Shown here: in pieces, positions 10,915-18,495 of the stretch
Layout: each line of letters opens with the position of its first letter
Position numbering within the stretch: the stretch's first letter is position 1
Origin: Clavibacter michiganensis subsp. tessellarius
Lineage (GTDB): Bacteria; Actinomycetota; Actinomycetes; Actinomycetales; Microbacteriaceae
Length of the DNA stretch: 64,000 bases
Assembly (NCBI RefSeq): GCF_021922985.1
Contig: NZ_CP040788.1
Span: forward strand, 2,666,001-2,730,000
Direction: 5' to 3'
Program-made: the position numbers and the translations under genes
The notes under the pieces: generated by a model
Database searches by the model: none
The model's input: only the letters and a program-made list of their open reading frames with translations
What the model was told of the DNA's origin: nothing

Positions 10915-12141
10915 TCAGGGGCGGGGCGCCACCTTGCCCTGGCCCGGGTCGCGGCCCGACACCACGTTGGTGTCGACGTCGAACGCCTGGTCGCCCTCGC
11001 CGACGGTGTGCTCGAGGATCTGGTCGAAGGCCCAGTTCTCCGGGATCTTGACGCCGAGGTTCGCACCCCAGCCCGTGGACATGTCGGCCACGTAGCTGAG
11101 CTCGGTGAGGTGCGCGGCCGCGAGCGTGGCGCAGATGCGGCGGCCGGCGTAGACGCCGACCCGGTACGCGCTGCCGCGGCGCTTGAGCTCCGCGTGGATG
11201 CCCCGGAAGTGCGGCTCCAGGTACGTCTCGACCTCGGCGCGCGTGGCGTCGAAGTCGATGGCGTAGTAGATGACCGTGCCGGGCAGGAACCCGAGGTGGT
11301 CGGCGGCCTCGACGGCCCGGCCCGCGGCGCGCACGCCGAGGTCGTACGAGAAGTACGTGGAGTCGGTGCCGCCCTCCTGGAAGATCGGGAACACCTTGAG
11401 GCCGCCGGCGAAGATGGCCTGGAGCTCGCCGTCCTGGATGCGCTTCTCGAGCGCGTCCGGCCGGTCGGAGTTCGTGAGGTAGCGCCCGACGACCGTGTAG
11501 CCGGCGTCGCGGAGGGTCTTCGCGCGGGCCGCGTTGATGACGGTGATGCCGTCCACCGCCTTGCCCGGACGCGTCGCGTCGCCGTTGCTCGCGAGCAGCG
11601 CGGCCCACGTGCGGTAGTCGGCCTGGCCGTTCTCGGGGAGGGCGACCGTGCGCTGGAACTGCGCGAGGCGCTTCGACTGCTCGGCGGAGAAGCGGCCGTC
11701 GACCGGGCCGTCCCACGTGCTCATGACCACGAGCGCGGCCTGGAGCAGGTGGCCGAGGTACCCGGTGGTGTCGGCGGATCCCACGGTGGGCAACGACTGC
11801 TTCTGCAGCGTGGCGCGCGTGAGCGGACCGAAGGCGCCGTTGGCGGTGGCCTCGTCGATGCCGATCTCGAGCTGCAGCGCGTGGATGAGCGCCTTGTGGG
11901 CGTCCCCGGTCCACACGCCGTCGGTGACGACGGCGGGGAAGCCGGTGCGGGTGCCGTAGCGGGCGACCAGCTGCTGCTGGATGTCGCGCACGACGGCGCG
12001 CCCGTTCGAGGCGAGCGCGGCCCCGGTGGGGGCGGGCGTGGCGGGTGCGGCCTCGTCGGCGTGCGCGGGACCCGCGGCGACGAGGGCGACGGGGACGGCG
12101 GCGAGGGCGCCGCCCAGGACGGAGCGTCGGGACAGGTTCAT
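10915..12141 (-). CDS. Tat-exported protein with DUF1906 (glycoside-hydrolase-like) domain
   Basis: 408 residues from the ATG giving MNLSRRSVLGG, preceded by GGGAGG; an upstream ATG five codons earlier lacks this spacing. The twin-arginine signal SRRSVLGGALAAVPVALVAAGPAHA predicts folded export. Two peptidoglycan-binding-like repeats follow (DGVWTGDAHKALIHALQ, then DGRFSAEQSKRLAQFQRT), then a DUF1906 TIM-barrel-like domain (YTVVGRYLTNS, VFPIFQEGG, GTVIYYAIDFDATRAEVETYLEPHFRGI, YRVGVYAGRRI). Members such as mycobacterial Rv2525c are surface or secreted Tat substrates with unproven activity. A cell-wall role is likely but the substrate is unknown. Monocistronic. Confidence 0.88.
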   Translation of the reverse strand: MNLSRRSVLGGALAAVPVALVAAGPAHADEAAPATPAPTGAALASNGRAVVRDIQQQLVARYGTRTGFPAVVTDGVWTGDAHKALIHALQLEIGIDEATANGAFGPLTRATLQKQSLPTVGSADTTGYLGHLLQAALVVMSTWDGPVDGRFSAEQSKRLAQFQRTVALPENGQADYRTWAALLASNGDATRPGKAVDGITVINAARAKTLRDAGYTVVGRYLTNSDRPDALEKRIQDGELQAIFAGGLKVFPIFQEGGTDSTYFSYDLGVRAAGRAVEAADHLGFLPGTVIYYAIDFDATRAEVETYLEPHFRGIHAELKRRGSAYRVGVYAGRRICATLAAAHLTELSYVADMSTGWGANLGVKIPENWAFDQILEHTVGEGDQAFDVDTNVVSGRDPGQGKVAPRP

Positions 12142-12301
12142 CGGTGTGCCTCCCATGCCGGGCCACCGAGCAGACCGCCCGCGTGGCGGGTCGGTCGTCC
12201 GGGGGACGGCGGTCTGCGGTTGTCCGACGGCCTGATGGCGACGCGTGGTGCCGCCGGGCCGAGCGGGCGTGAACGGTCAACATACGGGAGCGATCCCGAC
12301 G

Positions 12302-12337
12302 CCGCCGCCCGGCGTCCACAGGGGAGCCGGGCGGCGG
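12302..12337 (-). terminator. Terminator hairpin of the Asp23 operon
   Basis: A perfect 12-bp inverted repeat (CCGCCGCCCGGC, 12-nt loop, GCCGGGCGGCGG) lies 18 bp after the stop codon of the last gene in the six-gene minus-strand operon. Confidence 0.75.
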
Positions 12338-12355
12338 GGCGTGCGGATGGCGCGG

Positions 12356-12805
12356 TCATCGGTCGGCGGAGGCGGCGGATCCGCTCGGGCCCGCGTCGCC
12401 CGACGCGTCGCGGTCGCCGGGCCGGATCCGGTCGCGCGCGTGCGACAGCGTGTCCGACGGCACGGGTGGCACGCCGCGCGAGAGCCGGGCGAGCCCGACC
12501 TTCACGACCACCGCGGTCGCGATCGCGAACAGCGCCAGCGTGATGAGCGCGGACGCCCACAGCGGCAGCGCGAGCAGCAGGAGCGCGACGACCAGCGTGG
12601 CCAGGAGGCCCAGCGACACGAGCGCGAGCGCCACGCCGGCGCCCAGCAGGATCGCGCCCGTCCGGGCGGAGCGGGCGCGCTCGCCGATCTCGCGCTTCGC
12701 CGAGTCGATCTCCGCGCGCACCGCGCGGAGCACGGGGTCGACGGCCTTCTGCGCGAAGGACCCGCCGAACCAGCCGCCGCGGGAGGAGGTGCCGTCGTCG
12801 GTCAT
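12356..12805 (-). CDS. Phage-holin-superfamily (Holin-X type) membrane protein
   Basis: 149 residues. An amphipathic N-terminus (VDPVLRAVRAEIDSAKREIGERARSARTG) is followed by two adjacent membrane helices (AILLGAGVALALVSLGLLATLVVALLLLALPLWASALITLALFAIATAVVV) and a charged cytoplasmic tail. This is the layout of the putative actinobacterial Holin-X family, which is usually chromosomal and not phage-borne. It closes the Asp23 operon, 82 bp after the preceding gene, and has its own GAGAAGAG ribosome site. A role in envelope organisation is inferred from this context; there is no lysis gene nearby. Confidence 0.82.
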   Translation of the reverse strand: MTDDGTSSRGGWFGGSFAQKAVDPVLRAVRAEIDSAKREIGERARSARTGAILLGAGVALALVSLGLLATLVVALLLLALPLWASALITLALFAIATAVVVKVGLARLSRGVPPVPSDTLSHARDRIRPGDRDASGDAGPSGSAASADR

Positions 12806-12887
12806 GGTGCGTCTCTTCTCTCGTGGTGCGGGCAGGGGTCCGCCCCGGCGCGGACCGATGGGGATCCGTGCCGGGGCGGGCGGGCGA

Positions 12888-13493
12888 TCAGGCCAGGCGG
12901 GTCTCGCTCGACATGCTCGAGCGGAGGCCGCCGGTGATCTGGATGACGACCGGGACCTCGGTGCCGAGCACCGCGTCCAGCCGCGTCACGGCCTCGTCGA
13001 CCGTGCGGCGCACCGCGACGGGCGAGACGCCGCGTCGGGCGACCGCGGTGACCCGCAGCACGGTGGCGTGGGCCACCTCGAACGCGGCCACGTCGACGGA
13101 CACGATCCCGGAATCGTCGTGCAGGGCGTCCTCGATCAGCTGCTGCGCGAGCTTCGCGTCGATGACGAGCGCGCCGCCCGTGGGCGTCGAGCCGTCGCGT
13201 CCGCCCTCGATGCGCACGAGGGTGCCGGTGCGGCCGTGCCCCTGGCGGAGCGCGAACCACGCGAGGACCACGATGAGCACGAGCGCCGCGAGGGCGACGA
13301 CCCAGAGGATCCACGGCTGGCCGCCCGAGAGCGCGTCGGAGACCGGCTGCTCGGCGTCGGACGCCGCGCCGGAGACCGTCGACTGCACGTCGGGCAGCAG
13401 GCTGCCCGCGCCGAGGGCCACGCCGACCGCGAGGAGGACGAGCCCGACCACGATGACGAGGAGGCGGTTCAGCGCCCGGTTCGTGCTGGTCAT
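12888..13493 (-). CDS. AmaP-like membrane anchor of the Asp23 operon
   Basis: 201 residues. There are two N-terminal membrane helices (LLVIVVGLVLLAVGVALGAGSLL and PWILWVVALAALVLIVVLAWFAL) separated by a short loop. A soluble C-terminal domain (VIDAKLAQQLIEDALHDDSGIVSVDVAAFEVAHATVLRVTAVARRGVSP) alternates helix and strand much like an Asp23 fold. This matches the architecture of staphylococcal AmaP, which ties Asp23 to the membrane; sequence identity is too low to be sure. Its ATGA start overlaps the stop of the gene before it. Confidence 0.75.
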   Translation of the reverse strand: MTSTNRALNRLLVIVVGLVLLAVGVALGAGSLLPDVQSTVSGAASDAEQPVSDALSGGQPWILWVVALAALVLIVVLAWFALRQGHGRTGTLVRIEGGRDGSTPTGGALVIDAKLAQQLIEDALHDDSGIVSVDVAAFEVAHATVLRVTAVARRGVSPVAVRRTVDEAVTRLDAVLGTEVPVVIQITGGLRSSMSSETRLA

Positions 13494-14068
13494 GAGCCCA
13501 CCTTCCCGTTCGTCGCGAGCGTCACCTTGGCGGTGAGCGCCGGCGTGTAGTCGTACCCGTCGAGCTCGGCGCGTACGGCCTGCTCGATGGCGGCCCGGTC
13601 CGGCGTGTAGCCCGTGGAGGGGGTCAGCCGGACGAGCGCCTGGCGCGCGGAGACGCTGACGTCGACCTGGTCGGGCGACACCTCGCCCGCGTAGCTGGCC
13701 GTGAGGGCGATCGAGCGCGCGATGACGCGGTCGTCCACGACGGCCGCGGTGCGGCCGATGGACCCGCCGCGACGGCCGCGGCTGCCGGGCTTGAGGCCCA
13801 CGATCACCAGGACGAGCCCGATGATCGCGACGACGACGCCGATCGCGACCAGCGCGCCGGCCGGGGCCGACGCCGCCTGGAGCGCGGACGACGCGAGGTC
13901 GGCGGGCGCCAGGAGCAGCGGCGCGGTGCCGACGGCCGCGAGGACCGACTCGGTGCCGAGCCAGGCGAGCACCAGGATCAGCAGGACGGCGATCGTGATG
14001 GCGATGCCGGCCCGCGACGAGTGCGTCTCCCGCCGCACGAGGCGGCGGTAGGTGCTGTCGGTGCTCAT
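13490..14068 (-). CDS. Second two-helix membrane protein of the Asp23 operon (DUF6286-like)
   Basis: 192 residues. A basic N-terminus (RRLVRRETHSSRAG) leads into two membrane helices (IAITIAVLLILVLAWLGTESVLAAVG and GALVAIGVVVAIIGLVLVIVGL). A soluble domain follows, with VDDRVIARSIALTASYAGEVSPDQVDVSVSARQALVRLTPSTGYTP. Helix layout and order match its downstream neighbour, so the pair look like diverged copies. The DUF6286 label is from memory of similar actinobacterial clusters. It is linked by 4-bp overlaps on both sides. Confidence 0.75.
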   Translation of the reverse strand: MSTDSTYRRLVRRETHSSRAGIAITIAVLLILVLAWLGTESVLAAVGTAPLLLAPADLASSALQAASAPAGALVAIGVVVAIIGLVLVIVGLKPGSRGRRGGSIGRTAAVVDDRVIARSIALTASYAGEVSPDQVDVSVSARQALVRLTPSTGYTPDRAAIEQAVRAELDGYDYTPALTAKVTLATNGKVGS

Positions 14069-14439
14069 GAGACCCTCCTGCGTTCCTGGATCCGGGCTCC
14101 CGTGATGCGGAGGTCGACGCGCCCCACGGTGGATCCCGTGAGGCCGAGGACCCGCTCGCGGACCTCCGTCTGCGCCCGCGTGAGGCGCTCGACCAGCGAG
14201 CCCTCCCGGACCGGGCGGTCCGAGAGCGCGGGGACGCGGATGGGCGTGCGCGCCTCGACGGTGAGCTTGCCGCCGACGTCCGTCAGGGTGACGGAGACGT
14301 CGCCGGCGGGCACCTCGAGGGCGTCCGCCGTGACGGCGGAGACCACGCGGCGCACGGCGCGCGACGTGATGGTGGTGCGGCCCCGCGTCGCCCGGGAGGC
14401 GGTGTCGGGCGTCCCGGGCTCCGCGATCGCGGAGGTCAC
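14065..14439 (-). CDS. Second Asp23/Gls24-like protein
   Basis: 124 residues, soluble, with GTG start in a GTGA overlap. The pattern ITSRAVRRVVSAVTADALEVPAGDVSVTLTDVGGKLTVEARTPIRVP keeps the helix-strand-strand order of the Asp23 domain but lacks the usual GVIEKIA and GV motifs. The extra C-terminal part (LVERLTRAQTEVRERVLGLTGSTVGRVDLRITGARI) ends in a strand typical of the family. Likely a partner of the first Asp23 protein, possibly forming mixed assemblies; this is inference. Confidence 0.72.
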   Translation of the reverse strand: MTSAIAEPGTPDTASRATRGRTTITSRAVRRVVSAVTADALEVPAGDVSVTLTDVGGKLTVEARTPIRVPALSDRPVREGSLVERLTRAQTEVRERVLGLTGSTVGRVDLRITGARIQERRRVS

Positions 14440-14624
14440 GACGACCGGCGCCCGCGGAGGGCGTCGGCGAGGCCGCGGACGTCCAGCTTGCCCTCGAGCA
14501 CGCGGCCGACGCCGAAGCCGACGGCCATGAAGATCAGGACGAGGAGGAAGCCGCCGAACCCGAAGGCGAGGCCGGAGAGCGCGAGGACCGCCCCGACGAG
14601 GAGGCCCGTGACGGTGGGGGTCAC
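14436..14624 (-). CDS. Small integral membrane protein (DUF2273-like)
   Basis: 62 residues. Two close hydrophobic helices (VTGLLVGAVLALSGLAFGFGGFLLVLIFMAVGFGVG) are followed by a basic tail (EGKLDVRGLADALRGRRSS). Size, position right after the asp23 gene and the glycine-rich second helix ending in GVGRxLEGKLD match the DUF2273 protein found in Asp23/AmaP operons. GTG start in a 4-bp overlap, so expression is coupled. Confidence 0.78.
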   Translation of the reverse strand: MTPTVTGLLVGAVLALSGLAFGFGGFLLVLIFMAVGFGVGRVLEGKLDVRGLADALRGRRSS

Positions 14625-15067
14625 TGGACGCGCTTCTCGGCCGCGTCGTCGTCGGACGACTTGTCGGAGGGGAGGTTCACGTCGGTGATCGTGACGTTGA
14701 CCTCGGTGACCTCCATGCCGACGACCTGGTCGATGGCGTCGGTGATGGCGGAGCGCACGTCGTCGGCGACCTGCTGCAGGTCGACCGGGTACTCGGCGAT
14801 GAGCGTGACGTCGACGGCGACCTGGGTCTCGCCGACCTCGACGGAGATGCCCTGGCCGCGGTCCTGCTGGCCGATCACGTTGCGGATCGCGCCGACGGCA
14901 CGGGCCGCGCCGTTGCCGAGGTCGTGGACGCCGGCCACCTGGCGCGCGGCGATTCCGGCGACCTTCTCGATGACGCCGTCGGCGATGGTGTTCTTGCCGC
15001 CGGTGCTGCCGGTGCTGCCGGTGCCGGTGACGCCTGTGGACGCGGACGTGGGGGTGATGCTCGACAT
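14621..15067 (-). CDS. Asp23/Gls24 family envelope stress response protein
   Basis: First gene of the operon, 148 residues from the ATG giving MSSITPTS; the longer in-frame reading adds a non-homologous arginine/proline-rich piece. A low-complexity T/G/S linker is followed by the Asp23 domain: IADGVIEKVAGIAARQVAGVHDLGNG, then GISVEVGETQVAVDVTLIAEYPVDLQQVADDVRSAITDAIDQVVGMEVTEVNVTITDV. Asp23 proteins coat the inner membrane face and respond to alkaline or cell-wall stress in Firmicutes. In actinobacteria the function is little studied. The acidic tail DKSSDDDAAEK is probably disordered. Confidence 0.92.
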   Translation of the reverse strand: MSSITPTSASTGVTGTGSTGSTGGKNTIADGVIEKVAGIAARQVAGVHDLGNGAARAVGAIRNVIGQQDRGQGISVEVGETQVAVDVTLIAEYPVDLQQVADDVRSAITDAIDQVVGMEVTEVNVTITDVNLPSDKSSDDDAAEKRVQ

Positions 15068-15246
15068 GGTGTCTCTCTCTCGTGGTGGTGGACGGTCTGC
15101 GGTGGTGCTGCTGCGTGGAGGGGATCGGAGGTGGCCTCGCGAACCCGACTCGTCATTCAGACGCATCGACGGGGCGGTTCGGCACGCGGCTCAGGCGACT
15201 CCCAGGGAGGCCGGGCGTCGCTTCGTCCGCCGGACACGGGACGGGG

Positions 15247-15265
15247 CGGGAGCGGATAGCTCCCG
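15247..15265 (-). terminator. Possible terminator hairpin after the AraC-type gene
   Basis: CGGGAGC-GGATA-GCTCCCG, a perfect 7-bp stem, lies about 52 bp past the stop of the minus-strand AraC gene and before the Asp23 operon. The stem is modest and there is no T tract. Nothing else is evident in the roughly 250-bp spacer 15068-15317. Confidence 0.45.
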
Positions 15266-15317
15266 GCCCGGCGGCGGCCCGGCGGTCGCGGCTCCGCGTC
15301 TGCGGCCCGGCGGCGGG

Positions 15318-16490
15318 TCAGCCGCGGAGCGTGGCGCTCGGCAGCTCGCCGAACCGGTCGGCGTAGGACGCGGCGAAGCGGCCCAGGTGGCCGAAGCCCC
15401 ACTGCTCGGCGACGGCGCGCACGGTGGTCGTGGCGGGCGACGCGTCGCGCAGCTCGGCGCGCACCCGGTCGAGGCGGATCCCGCGGAGCAGCGCGCTCGG
15501 GGTCGTGTCCTCGTACCGGCGCACGGCGAGCTGGAGCACGCGCGTGCTGATCCCGGCGGCTCGCGCCGCATCGGCCGGCGTGATGGGCCGGTCGGCGTGG
15601 TGGTGCAGGTACTCGATCGCGGTGCGCACGGAGCTCATCCGCGGCGCCCGCATCTCGGCGCTGAACGGCACGTCGTGCCACGGGAAGAGCTGGAGCGTGG
15701 CGCGCGCCACGAGGAGCCCGGCCTGCATCCGCAGCAGCGGGCTCGCGGCGACGTCCTGCAGCACGGGGCTCGCCTCGCCGACCGCGCGTCGCCAGAGGGA
15801 CGCCTGCTCGACGCCCGGCGCCTTGGCGTGGTCGAAGACGAGCGGGCGCGGGCGGCCGTCGTGCACCTCGGCCGCGGTCTCCTCGAGGAAGCCGGCGTCG
15901 ATGTGGACGAGGTTCTGCACGCCCGGCTCGCAGCGGAAGCTGAATGGCCGGCCGGAAGGGAGCAGGAAGGGACGGGATCCGCTCGAGCGCACCTCGTGGG
16001 AACCCACGTCGACCGCGCCGGACCCCTCGCGCCACCAGGCCACGACGTAGTCCGGCAGGGCCGGGAGGCGGCCCCAGTGGCGGGCGGGGAAGCTCGACGA
16101 GCGCAGCGTGACGTTGTCGTCGCCCACGAAGGAGTACCGGTAGGCGAAGTCGCCCGGCCCCTCCTCGGCGTGGAACTCGGTGCCCGGGTGGAGCGCGGCG
16201 TAGCGGTCGACGGCCTCGTCGAGGTCGGTGCCGGACATGCTGCCGCGGCGGAGCGCGGGGGCGGCGCTCTCGGCCGCCCAGCTCGCGGGGTCCGCGGCGC
16301 GGGCGAGGAGGGACCCGTCCTCGGGCGTGAGGGCCCCGGGCGCGATGGAGTCGACGGTGGCGTCGCCCCCCGGACCGATGCCGCGGTGTCGTGGGGCCGG
16401 GGCGCCGTCGGTGCGGGCGCCGAGCGCGGCCAGCGCGTGCAGGGGGGACGCCGCTCGGGAGCGCGCGTCGGGCGCGGATGCGGTGCTCAT
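15318..16490 (-). CDS. AraC-family transcriptional regulator
   Basis: 390 residues from the ATG preceded by GGAGG. The N-terminal 100 residues are A/P-rich and probably disordered. The middle (FAYRYSFVGDDNVTLRSSSFPARHWGRLPALPDYVVAWW, then SRPFLLPSGRPFSFRCEPGVQNLVHID) resembles the AraC-binding-like ligand domain. The last 100 residues hold both helix-turn-helix units: PITPADAARAAGISTRVLQLAVRRYEDTTPSALLRGIRLDRVRAEL and VRAVAEQWGFGHLGRFAASYADRFGELPSATLR. Ligand and targets are unknown; the adjacent ferritin-like gene, on the same strand and 149 bp upstream, is one candidate. Confidence 0.9.
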   Translation of the reverse strand: MSTASAPDARSRAASPLHALAALGARTDGAPAPRHRGIGPGGDATVDSIAPGALTPEDGSLLARAADPASWAAESAAPALRRGSMSGTDLDEAVDRYAALHPGTEFHAEEGPGDFAYRYSFVGDDNVTLRSSSFPARHWGRLPALPDYVVAWWREGSGAVDVGSHEVRSSGSRPFLLPSGRPFSFRCEPGVQNLVHIDAGFLEETAAEVHDGRPRPLVFDHAKAPGVEQASLWRRAVGEASPVLQDVAASPLLRMQAGLLVARATLQLFPWHDVPFSAEMRAPRMSSVRTAIEYLHHHADRPITPADAARAAGISTRVLQLAVRRYEDTTPSALLRGIRLDRVRAELRDASPATTTVRAVAEQWGFGHLGRFAASYADRFGELPSATLRG

Positions 16491-16599
16491 GGATCCTCCG
16501 TCCTGCGCGACCGGGATGCGATCGCGTGTCATGGAGTGGACGTTCCGGGCCGGGTGTTCGTCACGCTCCGCCGGGGATCCGGTGCGCGGGAGACGGGCA

Positions 16600-16631
16600 G
16601 GGGCCGGGGTGCGCGAGGGCACCCCGACCCC
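16600..16631 (-). terminator. Hairpin downstream of the ferritin-like gene
   Basis: Core arms CGGGGTGC and GCACCCCG (6-nt loop), extended by GGGG/CCCC across a bulge, lie 8-40 bp past the stop codon of the minus-strand gene. Confidence 0.6.
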
Positions 16632-16639
16632 GGAGCGGG

Positions 16640-17581
16640 CTAGTTGGCGCCGCTGGTGTTGATGCCGCCGTTGACGCCGTTGGGGTAGAACCCGCCCTTC
16701 GTCACGGCCTTGTTGTTCAGGTACACGATGTTCAGGACCTGGCCGGTCGTGCGGCTGAACGCGATCGCGTTCGCGTCCGTCGGGACCAGGTTCGCGCCGC
16801 CGTTGATCGTGATGCCCTGGTCCAGGTCCGAGGACCCGTCCAGGGAGTCGCGGGCGTTGGAGATCGCGTTGGTCGGCGCGGCCAGGCCCCGCGCGTACAG
16901 CGAGGTGCGGATGATCCCGGCGTGGTACGCCTCGACCGCGAGGATGCCGGCGGCCGCCTCGAGGTACGTCTTGTTCGTGATCAGCGGGGCTGCGCCCTTG
17001 TAGGCGGTGACTCCGACGTCCTCGAACACGAACGACGCGAGCAGGAAGTTCTCGTCCGACGCGAACGCGTCGAACTTCTGCCCCGGCTGGATCAGGCCCG
17101 CCGCGGTCGCGGCGGCGGAGAACGCGGCGTCGAGGTCGATCGCGGGACGCGCGACCTTCGCCGACCCGAGCGCTGCGCGCAGGAACTTCACGTGCGCCTT
17201 CTCGTCCTGCGCGATCTCGCGCGCGTACTCGCGGATCGCCCGGTCCTTGAACTGCACCTGACGACCACCGGTCACGCCACCCGCCGTGCCGACGCCGGAG
17301 ATGTCGTTCGGGACCAGCCCGTTGCCGGTCGACGCGCGGAGGTAGAACTCCGCCTCGAGGTACTCGAGGTTCAGCGCGAAGTTGAGGACTGCGGCGTCGG
17401 TGACGGCACCGGCGTCGGCCTCGGCCTGCGCGTCGGCCGCCTGGGCGCCGGTCGCGGGGATCAGGGCCGCGGCACCGACGCCGAGTCCCGCGACGCCCGC
17501 GGCGGTGAAGAAGCGGCGACGGTCCAGCGGCGACTGCGCGCTCTTGTCGATGGCCTGGGTGATGAACTTCTTGTCGAACAT
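16640..17581 (-). CDS. Tat-exported ferritin-like domain protein
   Basis: 313 residues. A twin-arginine signal ([32 protein letters not shown]) begins near residue 18, so a folded, possibly metal-loaded protein is exported. The mature part has ferritin-like helices: [18 protein letters not shown], then [17 protein letters not shown] (E-x-x-H type metal ligands) and [22 protein letters not shown]. The pattern fits the ferritin_2 / desiccation-related group. A Gly/Asn-rich segment containing [19 protein letters not shown] sits between the helices. Ferroxidase activity is not established in this group; protection from oxidative or drying stress is inferred from relatives. Confidence 0.88.
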   Translation of the reverse strand: MFDKKFITQAIDKSAQSPLDRRRFFTAAGVAGLGVGAAALIPATGAQAADAQAEADAGAVTDAAVLNFALNLEYLEAEFYLRASTGNGLVPNDISGVGTAGGVTGGRQVQFKDRAIREYAREIAQDEKAHVKFLRAALGSAKVARPAIDLDAAFSAAATAAGLIQPGQKFDAFASDENFLLASFVFEDVGVTAYKGAAPLITNKTYLEAAAGILAVEAYHAGIIRTSLYARGLAAPTNAISNARDSLDGSSDLDQGITINGGANLVPTDANAIAFSRTTGQVLNIVYLNNKAVTKGGFYPNGVNGGINTSGAN

Positions 17582-17757
17582 GGGCACGCTCCGAGAGCTC
17601 TGCGCTGCGCACGGCTCGTCCATGGGCATCCGCGCTCCACACGATCCGCTGGCGCGGGGCCGGGCACAACGGCCAGGGCGGGCGGATCCACTGGCTTTCC
17701 GCGTCGCGCTACCGGGATCCGGAGCCCGGGCCCCGGATCGGGGGGTGGGTGCCGTGG

Positions 17758-18339
17758 TCAGCCCGCGGCGCGCGCCTGCCCCGCGACGAAGGCGGCGAAC
17801 GCCGCGTCGACCCGCGCGGAGTCGCCGGTGACGAGCAGGTCGACCATGAGGCCGCGCATCACCCCGAGGATCACGGTGGCCGCGGCCGACGCCTCCGCCG
17901 GCGGGCGCCCGGCGGCCTCGAGGGCCCCGGCGACGAGGGCGGTGCGGTCGCGGAGGGAGCGCGCCACGGCGTCGGCGAAGGGCGGGTCGCCGTGCATGCT
18001 GCGGCCGGTGATCGCGACGAAGAGCCGCACGTGCCTCCGGCCCTCGGGTGCGGTGGCCCGCGCCCACAGCGCGCGCAGCGGGTCCTCGGCGCCGGCGACG
18101 AGGTCGGGGGAGGAGAACGTCTCGGCGAGCACGCGCTCGACGATCTCCGCGATGAGCCCGTCGCGGGTCGCGAAGTGGTGCACGAGCGTCGCGTGGCTGA
18201 CGCCGACCCCGTCCGCGAGGCCGCGCAGCGTGAGGTCGTCGAGGCCGTGCTCGAGGACGTGCTCGGTCGCCGCCCGGAGCAGCTCGCCGCGGCGGTGGGC
18301 GTAGCGCAGCCGCCGTCCGTCCACGGGATCGTCGCCCAT
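17758..18339 (-). CDS. TetR-family transcriptional regulator
   Basis: 193 residues. The helix-turn-helix [38 protein letters not shown] lies at residues 34-70, in the usual TetR place. The C-terminal ligand domain is hydrophobic and helical ([29 protein letters not shown]). The gene is divergent from the secreted cutinase, with about 155 bp between their starts. That spacer holds a TetR-like inverted repeat on the cutinase promoter, so it probably represses the cutinase and perhaps itself. The inducer is unknown; a hydrolysis product of the polyester would be logical. Confidence 0.9.
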   Translation of the reverse strand: MGDDPVDGRRLRYAHRRGELLRAATEHVLEHGLDDLTLRGLADGVGVSHATLVHHFATRDGLIAEIVERVLAETFSSPDLVAGAEDPLRALWARATAPEGRRHVRLFVAITGRSMHGDPPFADAVARSLRDRTALVAGALEAAGRPPAEASAAATVILGVMRGLMVDLLVTGDSARVDAAFAAFVAGQARAAG

Positions 18340-18386
18340 GCGGATCCGCCCCCTCTTCGGCGCACGGGCGCCCCCGTCACGCAGAT

Positions 18387-18418
18387 TGCTTGACCACTCG
18401 GTAGAGCAAATGTAGCGT
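18387..18418 (+). promoter_or_regulatory. Cutinase promoter with overlapping TetR-type operator
   Basis: TTGACC (18390-18395), a 17-bp spacer and TAGCGT (18413-18418) form a good actinobacterial promoter for the cutinase gene. An imperfect inverted repeat, ATTGCT...AGCAAAT around TTGACC-ACTC-GGTAGA, covers the -35 box and spacer, where a TetR repressor would block polymerase. Confidence 0.6.
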
Positions 18419-18495
18419 CCATCGCACGACGCGCCCGCGGGGCCCGGGACCGTGTTCCCGGGATGGGCGGGCGCACCAGACGTCCGGGGGGACAC

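Noticed and set aside
10915..12141. DUF1906 protein as a phage endolysin
   Set aside because: It has a Tat signal, an own terminator and no phage neighbours, and it matches the secreted actinobacterial DUF1906 group better.
12356..12805. Holin-family protein as a sign of a prophage
   Set aside because: No phage structural, integrase or lysin gene is near. It closes a chromosomal Asp23 operon, and Holin-X proteins are common housekeeping genes in actinobacteria.
16491..17669. In-frame extension of the AraC gene to 783 codons
   Set aside because: It runs backwards over the ferritin-like gene in another frame. The ATG at 16490 has a good ribosome site and begins the recognisable protein.
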